The translations under genes and the position numbers were made by a program. From Cynocephalus volans (Eukaryota; Chordata; Mammalia; Dermoptera; Cynocephalidae), in assembly GCF_027409185.1 (NCBI RefSeq), contig NC_084471.1, positions 7,718,535-7,782,534 on the forward strand: 64,000 nt of DNA, in the 5' to 3' direction. Position 1 is the stretch's first letter. Each line of letters starts with the position of its first letter. Shown here one piece after another: positions 9,901 to 17,831 of the stretch. The notes beneath the pieces are model-generated. The model ran no database searches. It was not told the origin of the DNA and saw only the letters and a list, made by a program, of their open reading frames with translations.

Positions 9901-11000
9901 ATTAAATACAGGTGTGAATGTGGGAGAAGCATGTGACGTACAGAGGATTAAATACAGATGTGAATGTGGGGGAGAAGCATGTGACGTACAGAGGATTAAA
10001 TACAGGTGTGAATGTGGGAGAGAAGCATGTGACGTACAGAGGATTAAATACAGGTGTGAATGTGGGGGAGAAGCATGTGACGTACAGAGGATTAAATACA
10101 GGTGTGAATGTGGGGGAGAAGCATGTGACGTACAGAGGATTAAATACAGGTGTGAATGTGGGAGAGAAGCATGTGACGTACAGAGGATTAAATACAGGTG
10201 TGAATGTGGGGGAGAAGCATGTGACGTACAGAGGATTAAATACAGGTGTGAATGGGGGAGAAGCATGTGACGTACAGAGGATTAAATACAGATGTGAATG
10301 TGGGGGAGAAGCATGTGACGTACAGAGGATTAAATACAGGTGTGAATGTGGGGGAGAAGCATGTGACGTACAGAGGATTAAATACAGGTGTGAATGTGGG
10401 GGAGAAGCATGTGACGTACAGAGGGTTAAATACAGGTGTGAATGCATGGGAGAAACGTGATATACAGAAGACTGCCGCTGTTGCCAGTGGTGACTTGCCT
10501 CTGTGTTTCTTCCTCTACAATGTGCTCGGCATGAACTTCCTTTCTTTCTCTTCCAGGCTCTGCAGTTTCTCCGGCAGAATTCCAGTAAGTATCACTTCAG
10601 ACGCACCAAGCTGTTGCCGGTTAGCGGTGGGTTCCACACCCGCCTCATGGAGCCAGCCTTGGAGCCCCTGGCACAAGTTTTAAAGGCAATTGATATTAAG
10701 AAGCCTCTTGTTTCTGTCCACTCCAACGTCAATGGGAATAGATACATGCACCCCAAACACATCCGGAAGCTGCTGGTCCAGCAGGTGGTGTCCCCAGTGA
10801 AGTGGGAGCAGACGATGCACACCATATATGAAAGGAAAAAGGGCACTGACTTCCCCAAAACTTTTGAAGTGGGCCCTGGGCAGCAGCTGGGAACCATCTT
10901 GAAGAACTGTAACCTGCAGGCCTGGAAGTCCTACAGTCATGTGGATGTGCTGCAGGCTGGCCAGGATCCATCTCTGGACCCTGAGGAGTCTCCGCAGTGA
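485..11000 (+). CDS. MCAT: Malonyl-CoA:acyl-carrier-protein transacylase, mitochondrial (4 coding exons)
   Basis: The enzyme moves malonyl groups from CoA to mitochondrial acyl carrier protein, feeding type II fatty acid synthesis (octanoyl-ACP for lipoate) in the matrix. Coding exons are 485-904, 2162-2249, 6183-6400 and 10557-11000. They join in frame to 389 aa, one short of the human protein as I recall it. An Arg-rich, acid-poor N-terminus (about 1-30) fits a mitochondrial presequence. FPGQGSQ lies at 66-72. The nucleophile elbow GFSVGEF places the catalytic Ser at 152. Arg177 in KIRAEAMQ and His269 in GFHTRLMEP match the FabD Arg and His. The GPGQQL loop is near the end. All junctions are GT-AG with matching phases (0, 1, 0). 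The start was chosen because the first residues align with the recalled human protein and it lies in the CpG island. No stop or frameshift was seen, so the gene looks functional. Confidence 0.97.
1270..1372 (+). mobile_element. CYN SINE monomer
   Basis: The head GGCTGGTTAGCTCAGTTGG and the B-box-like GTCGAGGGTTTGGATCCC match the tRNA-Ile-like CYN layout, followed by CAGCC and a poly(A) of 17 bases. The copy is diverged, with the usual GGTGCTGATAACACCAAGG core reduced to a variant. Confidence 0.8.
1630..1800 (+). repeat. MIR element
   Basis: The order GTGCTAAGCACATTGTAGAC, then 'TGGAGTAGGTACTG', 'ACAGATGAGATGACTGAGG' and an 'AACTCTCCCAAGC' tail matches the MIR consensus I know. It is heavily diverged, as expected for a repeat of early mammalian age. 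Confidence 0.65.
2162..2249 (+). CDS. MCAT: MCAT coding exon 2 (catalytic serine)
   Basis: An 88-nt exon between acceptor CACCACAG and donor GTACAC. It encodes VIENCVAAAGFSVGEFAAL and the following FAGAMEFSEG stretch. It contains the GxSxG-type nucleophile motif with Ser152 and ends one base into Gly170. Confidence 0.95.
2760..2841 (+). mobile_element. CYN SINE, internally deleted
   Basis: Begins GGCTGGCTGGTTAGCTCAGC and runs to GGTAACACCAAGG, then jumps to GCCAGCTGCC and poly(A). The B-box segment between CACCAAGG and CCAGC is missing. Confidence 0.8.
2850..3087 (+). mobile_element. L1M 3' fragment, left part (interrupted)
   Basis: Contains L1 ORF2 end landmarks in sense orientation: 'CACCCACTAGGATGGCT', 'ACATTGCTGGTGGGAATGTA' and 'ATTACCATATGACCCAGC'. 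It stops abruptly at TGACCCAGC (3079-3087). The next expected L1 bases (AATTCTGC...) resume at 3997, showing that one L1 copy is split by an insertion. Confidence 0.8.
3088..3324 (-). mobile_element. CYN SINE (reverse), split by a nested SINE
   Basis: Reverse-strand CYN: 23 T, then GCTGGCCAGTACAGGAATTA and the reversed CCTTGGTGTTATCAAC core up to about 3155. The element resumes at 3297 with GCTCTAACCAGCTGAGCTAAC. The gap is filled by a later forward CYN copy. Confidence 0.8.
3156..3296 (+). mobile_element. Nested CYN SINE with (AC)n tail
   Basis: A forward CYN copy (GGCTGGCTGGTTGTTCAGTT to CTGTACTGGCCAGCC) ends in an A-rich tail and an AC dinucleotide run. It is flanked by CATGCTCTA on both sides (left about 3147-3155, right about 3296-3304), a target-site duplication within the older reverse SINE. 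Confidence 0.8.
3325..3972. repeat. Inverted repeat, left arm
   Basis: Reverse complement of 4355-5151 with only scattered mismatches. Paired landmarks are TTGTACTGCACTTTCAGCC at 3325 against GGCTGAAAGTGCAGTACAA near 5150, and CACCCAGGCCCACTAAGC against the start of the right arm. The inner third is an L1M 3' end; the outer part looks unique. This arm contains one SINE dimer (3609-3773) absent from the other arm. Confidence 0.85.
3594..3788 (+). mobile_element. CYN SINE dimer with target-site duplication
   Basis: Two tRNA-like monomers head to tail: the first has GGCCGGCCCGTGGCTCACTC, the second GGCCGGTTCGCTCACTGGG, ending in CCGGTCATCTTTT plus A tail. The element (3609-3773) is flanked by a 15-bp duplication AAAAATGAAACTTTT (3594-3608 and 3774-3788). 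The right arm of the inverted repeat has the same target as a single, empty copy. Confidence 0.88.
3988..4520 (+). mobile_element. L1M 3' end, right part
   Basis: Continues the L1 from 3087: 'CCCAGCAATTCTGC', 'GGTATATACCCAAGAAAT', 'TGTTTACAGCAGCATTATTT', 'TGGAATATTTTTCACTC', then 3' UTR landmarks GGGGTGATGAAAGTTTTG and 'GGTTAATTGTATTTTACATG'. It ends near 4515 in a T/G-rich tail. No intact reading frame. Confidence 0.8.
4545..4703 (-). mobile_element. CYN SINE dimer (reverse)
   Basis: Begins GATGACCAGTAAGGGGATCT and ends GAGCCACTGGCTGGCC; both monomers are present. The flanks repeat CCTGTTT(G)TTT, a likely target-site duplication in a (TTTG)n stretch at about 4516-4543. Confidence 0.85.
4737..4866 (-). 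mobile_element. CYN SINE dimer (reverse), diverged
   Basis: GTGACCGGCACTCAGCCAG through GGATCCGAACCCGCGG to GCGCCACGGGCTCGGCC. It is CpG-rich and has an internal deletion in the first monomer. It lies directly behind the previous dimer, sharing the CCTGTTTGTTT flank. Confidence 0.8.
5415..5525 (+). repeat. MIR element
   Basis: CATAACAACCCAGGTAGAGT, ATTATCACCCTCATTTTACT and 'TTGTTACTTGCCCAAGGCA' follow MIR order: the count of bases, the 'lowest tier' ATTTTACAGA-like core and the GTAACTTGCCCAAGG tail. Diverged copy. Confidence 0.65.
5530..5746 (-). mobile_element. MER20 (hAT-Charlie DNA transposon)
   Basis: Starts CAGGGTTTCTCAACAATGGC and ends CCTAGGTTGAGAACTATTGG. Internal GACATTTTGGACCAGATAAT and AATGTCTCCAGACACTGCC match MER20 in reverse. 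Length of about 217 bp equals the full-length element as I recall it. Identified from memory. Confidence 0.75.
5754..5943 (-). mobile_element. CYN SINE dimer (reverse) with target-site duplication
   Basis: T-run, then AAGATGACCGGTAAGGGGAT and both reversed monomers, ending CCATGGGCTGGCT. Flanked by CCAAACCAGCTTT at 5754-5766 and 5931-5943. Confidence 0.87.
6183..6400 (+). CDS. MCAT: MCAT coding exon 3
   Basis: A 218-nt exon after acceptor CTGGATAG. It begins with GLYAVKIRAEAMQEASEAVP, which holds the conserved Arg177 that binds the malonyl carboxylate in this family. It ends at CRVISGHLE before a weak donor (GTTGGT). With exon 2 it makes 102 codons, so exon 4 starts in phase 0. Confidence 0.94.
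7659..7763 (-). mobile_element. CYN SINE monomer (reverse)
   Basis: T-run, then GTGGCTGGCCACTACGGGGA, CCGTTGGTGTTATAACACTG and CTGAGCTAACTGGCCGG. Flanks CCCCTTCTCAACA and CCCCTTTCCAACA look like a diverged target-site duplication. Confidence 0.83.
8905..9085 (+). repeat. MIR element
   Basis: AGTGCTTTTCACTCTCTCAC, 'TCTGATTTGATCTTCTACC', 'ATTTTAGGTATGAGAAAG' and 'GATTTGCCTGGGCCACC' follow the MIR order. Moderately diverged. Confidence 0.6.
9239..10452 (+). repeat. 26-copy minisatellite of 46/48-bp units in MCAT intron 3
   Basis: The core TTAAATACAG occurs at 26 nearly regular positions. Each unit then reads GTGTGAATG, a G-rich stretch, AGAAGCATGTGACGTACAGAG. Units are 48 bp, or 46 bp where two bases of the TGTGGGGG stretch are lost. 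Left-edge units carry TGATGTAC, a (C to T) variant, in place of TGACGTAC; the last unit (10425-10461) is decayed. Most inner units differ only in the 2-bp length step or single bases. The array stops about 105 bp before the exon 4 acceptor. Confidence 0.95.
10557..11000 (+). CDS. MCAT: MCAT coding exon 4 and stop
   Basis: Encodes residues 243-389 after the acceptor CTCTTCCAG, ending in TGA at 10998-11000. It holds the ferredoxin-like subdomain and catalytic His269 (SGGFHTRLMEPA). Conserved blocks include DIKKPLVSV, SPVKWEQTM and TFEVGPGQQLG. The C-terminal tail is variable. The acceptor lies only about 105 bp downstream of the minisatellite in intron 3. Confidence 0.96.
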   Translation, partial: ALQFLRQNSSKYHFRRTKLLPVSGGFHTRLMEPALEPLAQVLKAIDIKKPLVSVHSNVNGNRYMHPKHIRKLLVQQVVSPVKWEQTMHTIYERKKGTDFPKTFEVGPGQQLGTILKNCNLQAWKSYSHVDVLQAGQDPSLDPEESPQ

Positions 11001-11860
11001 TGTTGGGGGCTCAAGTGGGATGACCCCAGTCTGTCCTCCTGAGTCCAGGCTGTGGCTGCGCCTGCCCTCCTTTCCCAGTGGGCTTCTCCTCCGAAGAGTG
11101 ATTGAGAGGGATTGTGTGCAAAGTGCTACAAATGCCCCATAAAGCACTAAACATGAGTATTTCTTTATTTGACCCAGGCCATTTTTCCCCCTGAAAAAAA
11201 TGTTTGGATGCTGGGGAAAGACAGCAGTGCTGCTTATGTCCCAAGACTGCCAGCTCTTGCCTCTTCAGCCCTGTGCACGGCAGGCCCCTCACCCTCTGGA
11301 GATGCAAAGGGCTGGCCTGTTGCCCTGTGGGTGTTGTGAATGCATTGGCAGGGCCTCGAGTTGGGCCTGTGCCGGGGGGCTCCACCGCTGCCCTGCAGCC
11401 TGCCAGCCACCTATGGCCAGAATCTTAGCTCCTTTGTCATTGAACCTGAAAGGCTTCAGAACCCACGTGGCCTTGGCAGCTATTCTGCCGACCCCCTCCC
11501 TTGACAGCTGGGAGACTGAGTCCCACTTTTGTTCATGTTTCTGGGAAGTGCGTATTGAGTGCCTGCCATATGTCAGAGTATGAATGACCTCTGTCCTAGT
11601 AGAAGAGTGTCCGTGAGTAAGGTGCCTGGGAAGGGAGGGCAGCTGAGGTCCCTGGTCCCCTGGGGTAGACGCCAGCTTCCCCGTGGAGAAGCCCAGGTCA
11701 TCCATTGGGACTGTGGTTACTGTGGGTCTGCTGGGTGCCAGTGGCCGGGCCCAGTGCAGGCTGCCCTCTGAGAGCTCCCTCTCGGCTCCACACCAGGAGG
11801 CACAGCCTCTCCTCGGAGAATGTGGCTCTTTGTGTTAATATTAAATATGAGAAATTCTAA
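11001..11860 (+). other. MCAT: MCAT 3' UTR with candidate poly(A) signal
   Basis: This stretch follows the MCAT stop and has no coding signal. ATTAAA at 11840-11845, in a TTAATATTAAATATG context, is the best poly(A) signal and would give a 3' UTR of about 0.86 kb. A weaker CATAAA at 11139-11144 could give a short form. The true end cannot be fixed without transcript data. Confidence 0.65.
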
Positions 11861-12014
11861 GCTGCTTGGGTGGTGGTTTCATTATTCAGTGATAGTGGGA
11901 AAACCTTATTGGGAGAGAACTCTCTGAATTTGCCTTAAAATGTTACTGTTGTAGACACACATGTCAAATCTTGGATAGGTTGTTTCTCAACAGGGTCCTG
12001 TTAGCCCCTGGGCA

Positions 12015-12560
12015 TGTATTAGGGTTTTCAGAAGCAGAACCAGTAGGTTATACACACACACACCTGCATAGTGGATGGATGAGAGGGGATTTACTAGAGG
12101 AATTCGATCACATAATTATAGAGGCTGGGAAATCCATGATAGGCCGTCTACAAGCTAGAGACGCTGGGATGTCAGTAGCATGGCTCAGTCAAGTCTAAAA
12201 GCCTCAGACCCGGGAAGCCAGTGGTGTACTCTCAGTCCTAGGCCAAATGCCTGAGAACCTGGGGGGCTGTTGGTGTAAGTCCTGGAACCCAAAGGCCAGA
12301 GAACCTGCAGTTCTGATGTCCAAGAACAGGAGGAAAAGGGTGTCCCAGCTCCAGAAGACAGGAAACTTTTATCTCCTGTTTTGTTCTCCCCAGGCCCCCG
12401 GCCAATTGGATGGTGCCTGCCCACCTGGGGGGCAGATCTTCCCACTCAGTCCACTGACTCATGAAAAGCCCCTCTGAAGCACCCTCGCAGGCACACCCAG
12501 AAGGAGCGCTTTGCCAGGTATTCCGTCATCTAGTCAAGTTAACACCTAAAATTCACCACC
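12015..12560 (-). repeat. Ancient interspersed repeat, probably L1M 3' region
   Basis: Phrases such as AGGGTTTTCAGAAGCAGAAC, 'GAGGGGATTTACTAGAGGAA', 'ATAATTATAGAGGCTGGGAA' and 'TAGTCAAGTTAACACCTAAA' belong to a common ancient repeat that I believe is an L1M 3' UTR read in reverse. It contains a short (AC)n. The family name is uncertain. Confidence 0.5.
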
Positions 12561-15500
12561 ACAGGGCAGAACTGTTCTTTGTGTGGGACCATCCTGCTCT
12601 CATGGGCAGCCATCCCCAGCCACTACGTGCCAGTAGTACTTCCAGGCACTGGGACGCCCAGACGCCCGCACGATTCCCCACAGCCCTGGCCGAGAACCAC
12701 TGCAGATGCTGACATGGAACACGCTTCTCACCACAACCCAAGTGAGTGCTGTTTGGAGCACAGTAGTTCTTAGGAAGGAACTATTTCATAAAACTATTGC
12801 ACAAAGGACTTCATTATTATTTTTACATACTCACTGAGTCTGCTCGAACCCCTCCCTGAGTGCTTGAAGTGAGGGCAGCCTTGGAGCCGTGAGCTCTTCA
12901 CAGCCCAGGCCTGGGGTCTGGCAGCGCTGCAGGCAGGTGGGATCTTAGGGTCACGTTCAGCTCTGAGGAGCAAAGTCCCTAATAAAGGAGCTGCAGGGGT
13001 TTTGGGGGTTTCCTCTTTGCCGTGAGAACCTAGGCGGGTAGTCTGATCAGGGGGCCTTACTGCTCCCTGGGCAGGGCCCTTTTCTCCTTGTCCGGCCTGG
13101 TGCTATCGGATCCATCCGTCTTCTAAGCTGCAGGAAGGGGGAAGGAACAGCAAGCAAAGAGCATATGGTGCTGCCTTAAGGAAGACTCTTGGAAGCTGTC
13201 AACATCTCTGCCTGTAGTACAAGGGCTGCCCAGCAGGTAACCCAAAGGTGGGGCCAGGCAGGGTTCCACCTCCGACTACATGAGCCGGAGGCTGGGGCAA
13301 GCAGGCCCTTCCCCTGCTCCTGTGGACTTTGGATCTGGACAGAGTAGCAGGCTCAGGGCAGAGAGGGGGTCATCAGGGGAGCCTGGAGTACTGGAGTGAG
13401 GGTCTGGAAGGCCATGGTAGGTCCTATGTCCTGTTGCTTGGTGGGGTCCTGGTGGAATTCTGCTACCTTAGGGGAAATACTGATGCCGTCTTTGGTCCCA
13501 GGGCACTGGCAAGAATTGGCCCCTGCCACTGAATATTTGGGTCCCATGTCTGTGGGGAACTTTGACCTGTTTCTCCAGGTCTGCCTGGGATTGGGGCACT
13601 GCTCCTGCCTGGCAGGGACAGGTCTCCCTGGGCACTTTCTAAGAGACTCAGTCTCCAAAAATTCTGACCCGGCCAGAAGTTTTGTTCAGAAGCATTTGAA
13701 ATGGACAAAGATAACTTCATCTTTTTTCTGAGACCACTTGCCCACAGGCCTAGACCAAGGGCAGTCATGGGCACACACTGTGCCAAGGAAGTGTGGGGTC
13801 GGTCTGATTTGGTGCAGCACACATGATGGGCCCTTTGTGCCCCCACAGCCTTGTTGCCTCCTGTGGAAAGTTGCTCCACTGCCCCCATATGGCCTCCACC
13901 CCAGCAGGTCTAGTGTCAGTCCCCAGGCTAGGGTCTGTGCCATCTACCCTGTGTGGCCTAGGACTGCCTCAGGGCTGCTGCTGTTGTGGCAGCAGAGTGT
14001 AATGTGGAGAGTCTTCAGGAATCACGGTGCCCCCAGGTGACAAAATGTCACCTCTGCCCCTTCCTGGGAGGGACAGGCCTCTGGTCCTCCCCTTTTCGGG
14101 GTTGAGGAGCGACTCCTAGTATTGCTGTTGACTCAGAGATTAAAGCCCATCTCACCTCAGGAGACTCTGGCGACCTAGCACAGGTGGCCTGGGGCTTTGG
14201 CCTGGCTCTGGTGTTTAAATTTACTGCCTTGAGACAGCAGAACCCAAAACGGCGGCCTCTGCTTTTCTGAACATTTATGGAGAACGTCCTCCATGCAGGG
14301 GAGGGGTCGTGTGAGGTATGGGGCAGGCAGGGAGGGAGGGGAGCCAGCACTGACTGGCAAGGCAGAGAAAGTGGCCCAGCCCTGCTGTGGCCAGCGACAG
14401 GCGCCAGCACAGGCAGCAAGCACCAGCAATGCCGGGCAGGGTCACACACACCCAGTAACTAACAGCCCCTCCCCCGAGCAGACAGACAGACCCCCTCATC
14501 TGGCCTGAACCCTCCCCTGTGGCATCCATCCAGGGCCAGCCCCACTCCTCTTCCTGAGGCGCCTGTGATCCCTCCACAGCAAGCTCATAAATCTGCGTAA
14601 CTCCAGATGCGTCTCTGGTGCTTTGGTCAGTGGGGTTGAACAAGGATGACCCTCAAGGGCGTCCATGGCCAGGGAGGATGTCAAGACCACCAGCAGGGAG
14701 AGGGCAGGGCAGGAGCAGGGCTGGGAGCCTCCTCACACCACCACGTGACTGCACCTGCAGCAACGGTGAAGGCCCCTCACCTGTGTCCAGTTTGGGCTGC
14801 TAGAAATCTGTCTGCCCGGGCACTTTCTCCTCCCGCTCTTTTAGTAAGGATAATGTTGTTCAACTTGTCCCGAGTGCCTCCTGGTGCCAGGCTCTGTGCT
14901 GTCACCTCCACAGGGCTGGCCTTCCAACCCTCACTGCTTACGCATGAGCCCACCGGTCTCAGGCCTCAAGAATGGCCCTGCGCCCCCATATTTACTGCGT
15001 GCCCTGCCCTGTCTGAGCAACACCCCTGCTGCTGCCTCCAGGCCGGCCGAACATCTCTGCTGAGGGAAGCAGGTCAGGATCTGGAGCCACTACCTAGAAA
15101 TGGGACAAGCGCCAAAGCCCCTTCCCGTCCGTGGGCCTCTGTCCTCATCTGCCTGATGGAGGCTGGACTGGATGACCATGGTGGCCAGAGGATCCCAGTT
15201 GGATCAGGATGGGAGGATCCTGCTTTGATCCGGACCTGGCTTAGTCTCTTACCAGATGCCTGGGGCACCTCAATCAATTCCCTTACCTTGCTGGCCCTGG
15301 TTTCCCACTTGTAGGGTGGCCTGTCTGGAGCTGGTGAGAATGAGCGTCTGCTGCCACAGGTGTGGGGGCCACAGCTGTGGGGGTGGGGCTCAAGGCCACG
15401 AGGTTGATAGAACCGTGGGCAAGACGCTGGCCCGAGGTGGGCCACAGCCTTCTCCTCCCTGCCCTGGCGGGGAAGGCCTCTTCTCACCTCCCTTCTCCTT

Positions 15501-15669
15501 CAGGGCAGAACTTCTAGTATCTGACACCCCCAGCCCACAGCCTTCCTGGAGAAGTTATGGGGCACAAGGACAGGAGGGCCACAGGCTGCCCCGGAGGCCT
15601 GACCCCGCAGCTGGTCTCCTCAGCCAGCACACCCCGCGGCCACAGGCCTTTCAGTGCTGGCATTCCGCC

Positions 15670-15975
15670 AGCCTGCCTCCACCCAGGGCCTTTGCACATG
15701 CTGCTCCCCCAGTCATGATGCCCCCCATCTTCTCCAGAGCTGGCCCCTCCTCAGAGGCCTGTTCTTCACTGTCCATCCCCTCCCCCCGCCACTTCCTCAG
15801 CTCCTTGCTTGCTTCAGAACACGTCCCCAATACCCCAACTTAGCTTACCCATGTGTTTTTTTGCTTCCCCAACAAGACTGTGAGATCTGAGCCCCTAACC
15901 ATGTCTTTATCACATCTCCAGAAGCTAGGACAGAGCCTAGCACAGCGGGGGACTCTGCTGATACCCATAGGTGGA
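15670..15975 (+). repeat. L2 element, 3' end
   Basis: CAGGGCCTTTGCACATGCTG, 'CTCAGAGGCCTGTTCTTCAC', 'GACTGTGAGATCTGAGCCC' and 'AGCCTAGCACAG' are in the order of the L2 3' consensus. Confidence 0.65.
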
Positions 15976-17016
15976 AAGAACTTTGCAAACTGCAGCACGG
16001 GCAGGACGATCGTGGGGACGGTGTCCCCAACTCCTGCAGGGAGAGGCTGCCCTTTGGGGGACGTGGCTTGGTCATCATCAGCTGCACCTTGGGGTGTGTT
16101 TCTGTTCCTTCTTCTGATGGAAGATCCCCAGGCTCCTTGTGAGGAAAAGCCACAGACACCCCTGGCCAAGTCCATGGTGGGTACATGATCAGCAGGTAGC
16201 TTATCCCAAGAACTCAAGAGAAAGAGTGCTGGGAGGTGGGTGGTCAGGGAGAGCTTCCTGGAAGAGGGGCCTCTGGTTTGGCCTTGCCATTTCCCTAGCC
16301 GTGCTGATTCTGCAGTGGGGTCCCCAGGGCCTTGGGTGTCCATGCTGGGTGAACCCTGGGATCACTTCCAAGTCTATAGCCTTGTTGGGGACAGGGTATC
16401 TGGGGTAGAGAGAGCACCCTCTCCTGGTAAAGTGGGGCATTAGGGGCCCAGGCCCTGGGAATTGCGTGGCTCTGGGCTCTCCCTGTGAGGTTCTGAGAGG
16501 GTCCCACATAGTTGGCTCTGAGATGGGTGACAAGGTAAACAGCAAAGACAAAGGGGACAAAGGCAGTTCTCAACGCTGTGAAGGCTGGACTTGGGGAGCT
16601 GCAGCACAGGGAGGCAGGAAAGAGACCAGGTGGGGCCGAAGGGTCTCCTTCAGTTTTGAGGCTAGAGGTGCAGGTGGGAGAGGGCAGGATGCAGGGACAG
16701 GGGTGGCCTGACCTGGCCTGGCTGAGGGTGCAGGGCAGCCTCGCCAGCCTAGAGCAGTAGGGAACAAAAAGGGCCTGGACGGGAAGCAGGATGAGGCTGG
16801 AAACAGTGCTGGAGAGCGGGAGGACCTGGAGGCTGGAGGCGGGCCCAGCCCAGGCTGGCATTTGAGGTCGGGGGGAGGCCCAGAGCCTAAGTTCTGGGAG
16901 GGGAGCCTGTGTGGGGTTGAAAAATAGCACTGGGCCAAGGCCTGGCCCTCCTGCCTTAGCCCCACACCCCTCCCCACCACACTCCTCCTCTGTGAGCAGA
17001 GCCATGCTGCACCCCT

Positions 17017-17030
17017 CCAGCAGGGGGCAG
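17017..17030 (+). promoter_or_regulatory. CTCF-like motif downstream of BIK
   Basis: CCAGCAGGGGGCAG agrees with the CTCF core CCASYAGRKGGCRS at essentially every position. It lies about 300 bp past the BIK poly(A) signal, between two tail-to-tail genes. Occupancy cannot be judged from sequence. Confidence 0.5.
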
Positions 17031-17323
17031 ACGTGGGGGGAGGGGGACAGACATCCCCGTTATAAGAGGCACTGTAGGCCCAAAAGAAATAATCCCTAAC
17101 AGTGGATTTCAGGCACCAGGGCATGACAAGGAGGGGCAAACCTTGCAAACCCCCGCGCCAAACCCCAAAACAGCATTTGTGGTCCTCAGGTGCAGGGAGG
17201 AGGCTGGGACGTGACTAGGAGCATGCCCCACCCCTCCCCATGATCTGCCTCCCCGAGGCAAGATGGAGCCCACGCTGATGCTGCAAACCCCAGAGAGAAC
17301 CAGAGACCGGCTGGAAACCAACA

Positions 17324-17771
17324 TTTATTGAGCTGCTCTCTCCACCCCTCAGAAATCTATTCCAGTAGATTCTCTGCCACGGGCATCAGACACGGGAGTG
17401 TGACCAGCACTCCCCCCGCTGCCTGCCATGTGACCAACCCACAGGAAGGCTCCTCCTCAGGGACAGGCCGTCTCACAGCATGGCCAGGGGCAGGAGAGCA
17501 GGCCAGCCGGGCCTCCGAACAGGGCAGTTAACCAGTAACGACCCCAGAGGTATAATGATTTCATTTGTCTTACAAAAAACAAAACTCAACAAAACCCAAC
17601 AACAACGAAAACTCTGCAGTGTCCCAGCACTATCTTAGAGTTTAAATATAAAAAAGGGATCTTCAGGAAACACCAGTTAAAAAGACAACAAAACCAACAG
17701 GGCCGCCTGCCCCTCCAGGGCGGTGGCTGAGGGGCAGGGACCAGCCCCGCCCCGCCACCCGCCCCCAGGCC
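17324..17771 (-). other. BIK: BIK 3' UTR with poly(A) signal
   Basis: Follows the BIK stop on the reverse strand. AATAAA (reverse strand, 17324-17329) is the likely poly(A) signal, giving a 3' UTR of about 450-470 nt. An A/T-rich stretch at 17560-17660 includes AACAAAACCCAACAACAACG on the + strand. Confidence 0.65.
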
Positions 17772-17785
17772 TCACTGGGGCAGCA

Positions 17786-17818
<33 letters not shown>

Positions 17819-17831
17819 CAGGCAGCAGCAC
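17772..17831 (-). CDS. BIK: BIK exon 5 (membrane anchor and stop)
   Basis: After acceptor GGTCCCGCAG the exon encodes VLLPG, twelve Leu, PQ and TGA at 17772-17774. Eleven of the twelve leucine codons are CTG and one is CTC, i.e. nine CAG, one GAG, two CAG on the + strand. Human has VSCEQ before the anchor and a further hydrophobic end as I recall; both are absent here. Confidence 0.88.

Larger units (their letters stand above)
11861..17323. other. Gap between MCAT and BIK 3' ends
   Basis: No gene seen. Contents: an old interspersed repeat at 12015-12560, MIR-like pieces near 14870-14960 and 15120-15300, an L2 3' end at 15670-15970 and a CTCF-like motif at 17017-17030. The remainder is GC-rich unassigned DNA. 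Open frames up to 236 aa occur on both strands but overlap each other and show no family similarity or start context. Confidence 0.65.

Noticed and set aside
9239-10452. CRISPR-like array
   Set aside because: The repeats are contiguous with no unique spacers, and the host is a mammal. It is a minisatellite.
9808-10460. Long cysteine-rich and His/Ser-rich open frames across the minisatellite on both strands
   Set aside because: They exist only because 48 is divisible by three. They have no start context and lie within an intron.
14646-15314. 222-aa + strand frame between MCAT and BIK
   Set aside because: Overlaps MIR-like repeats. No homology, no splice partners.
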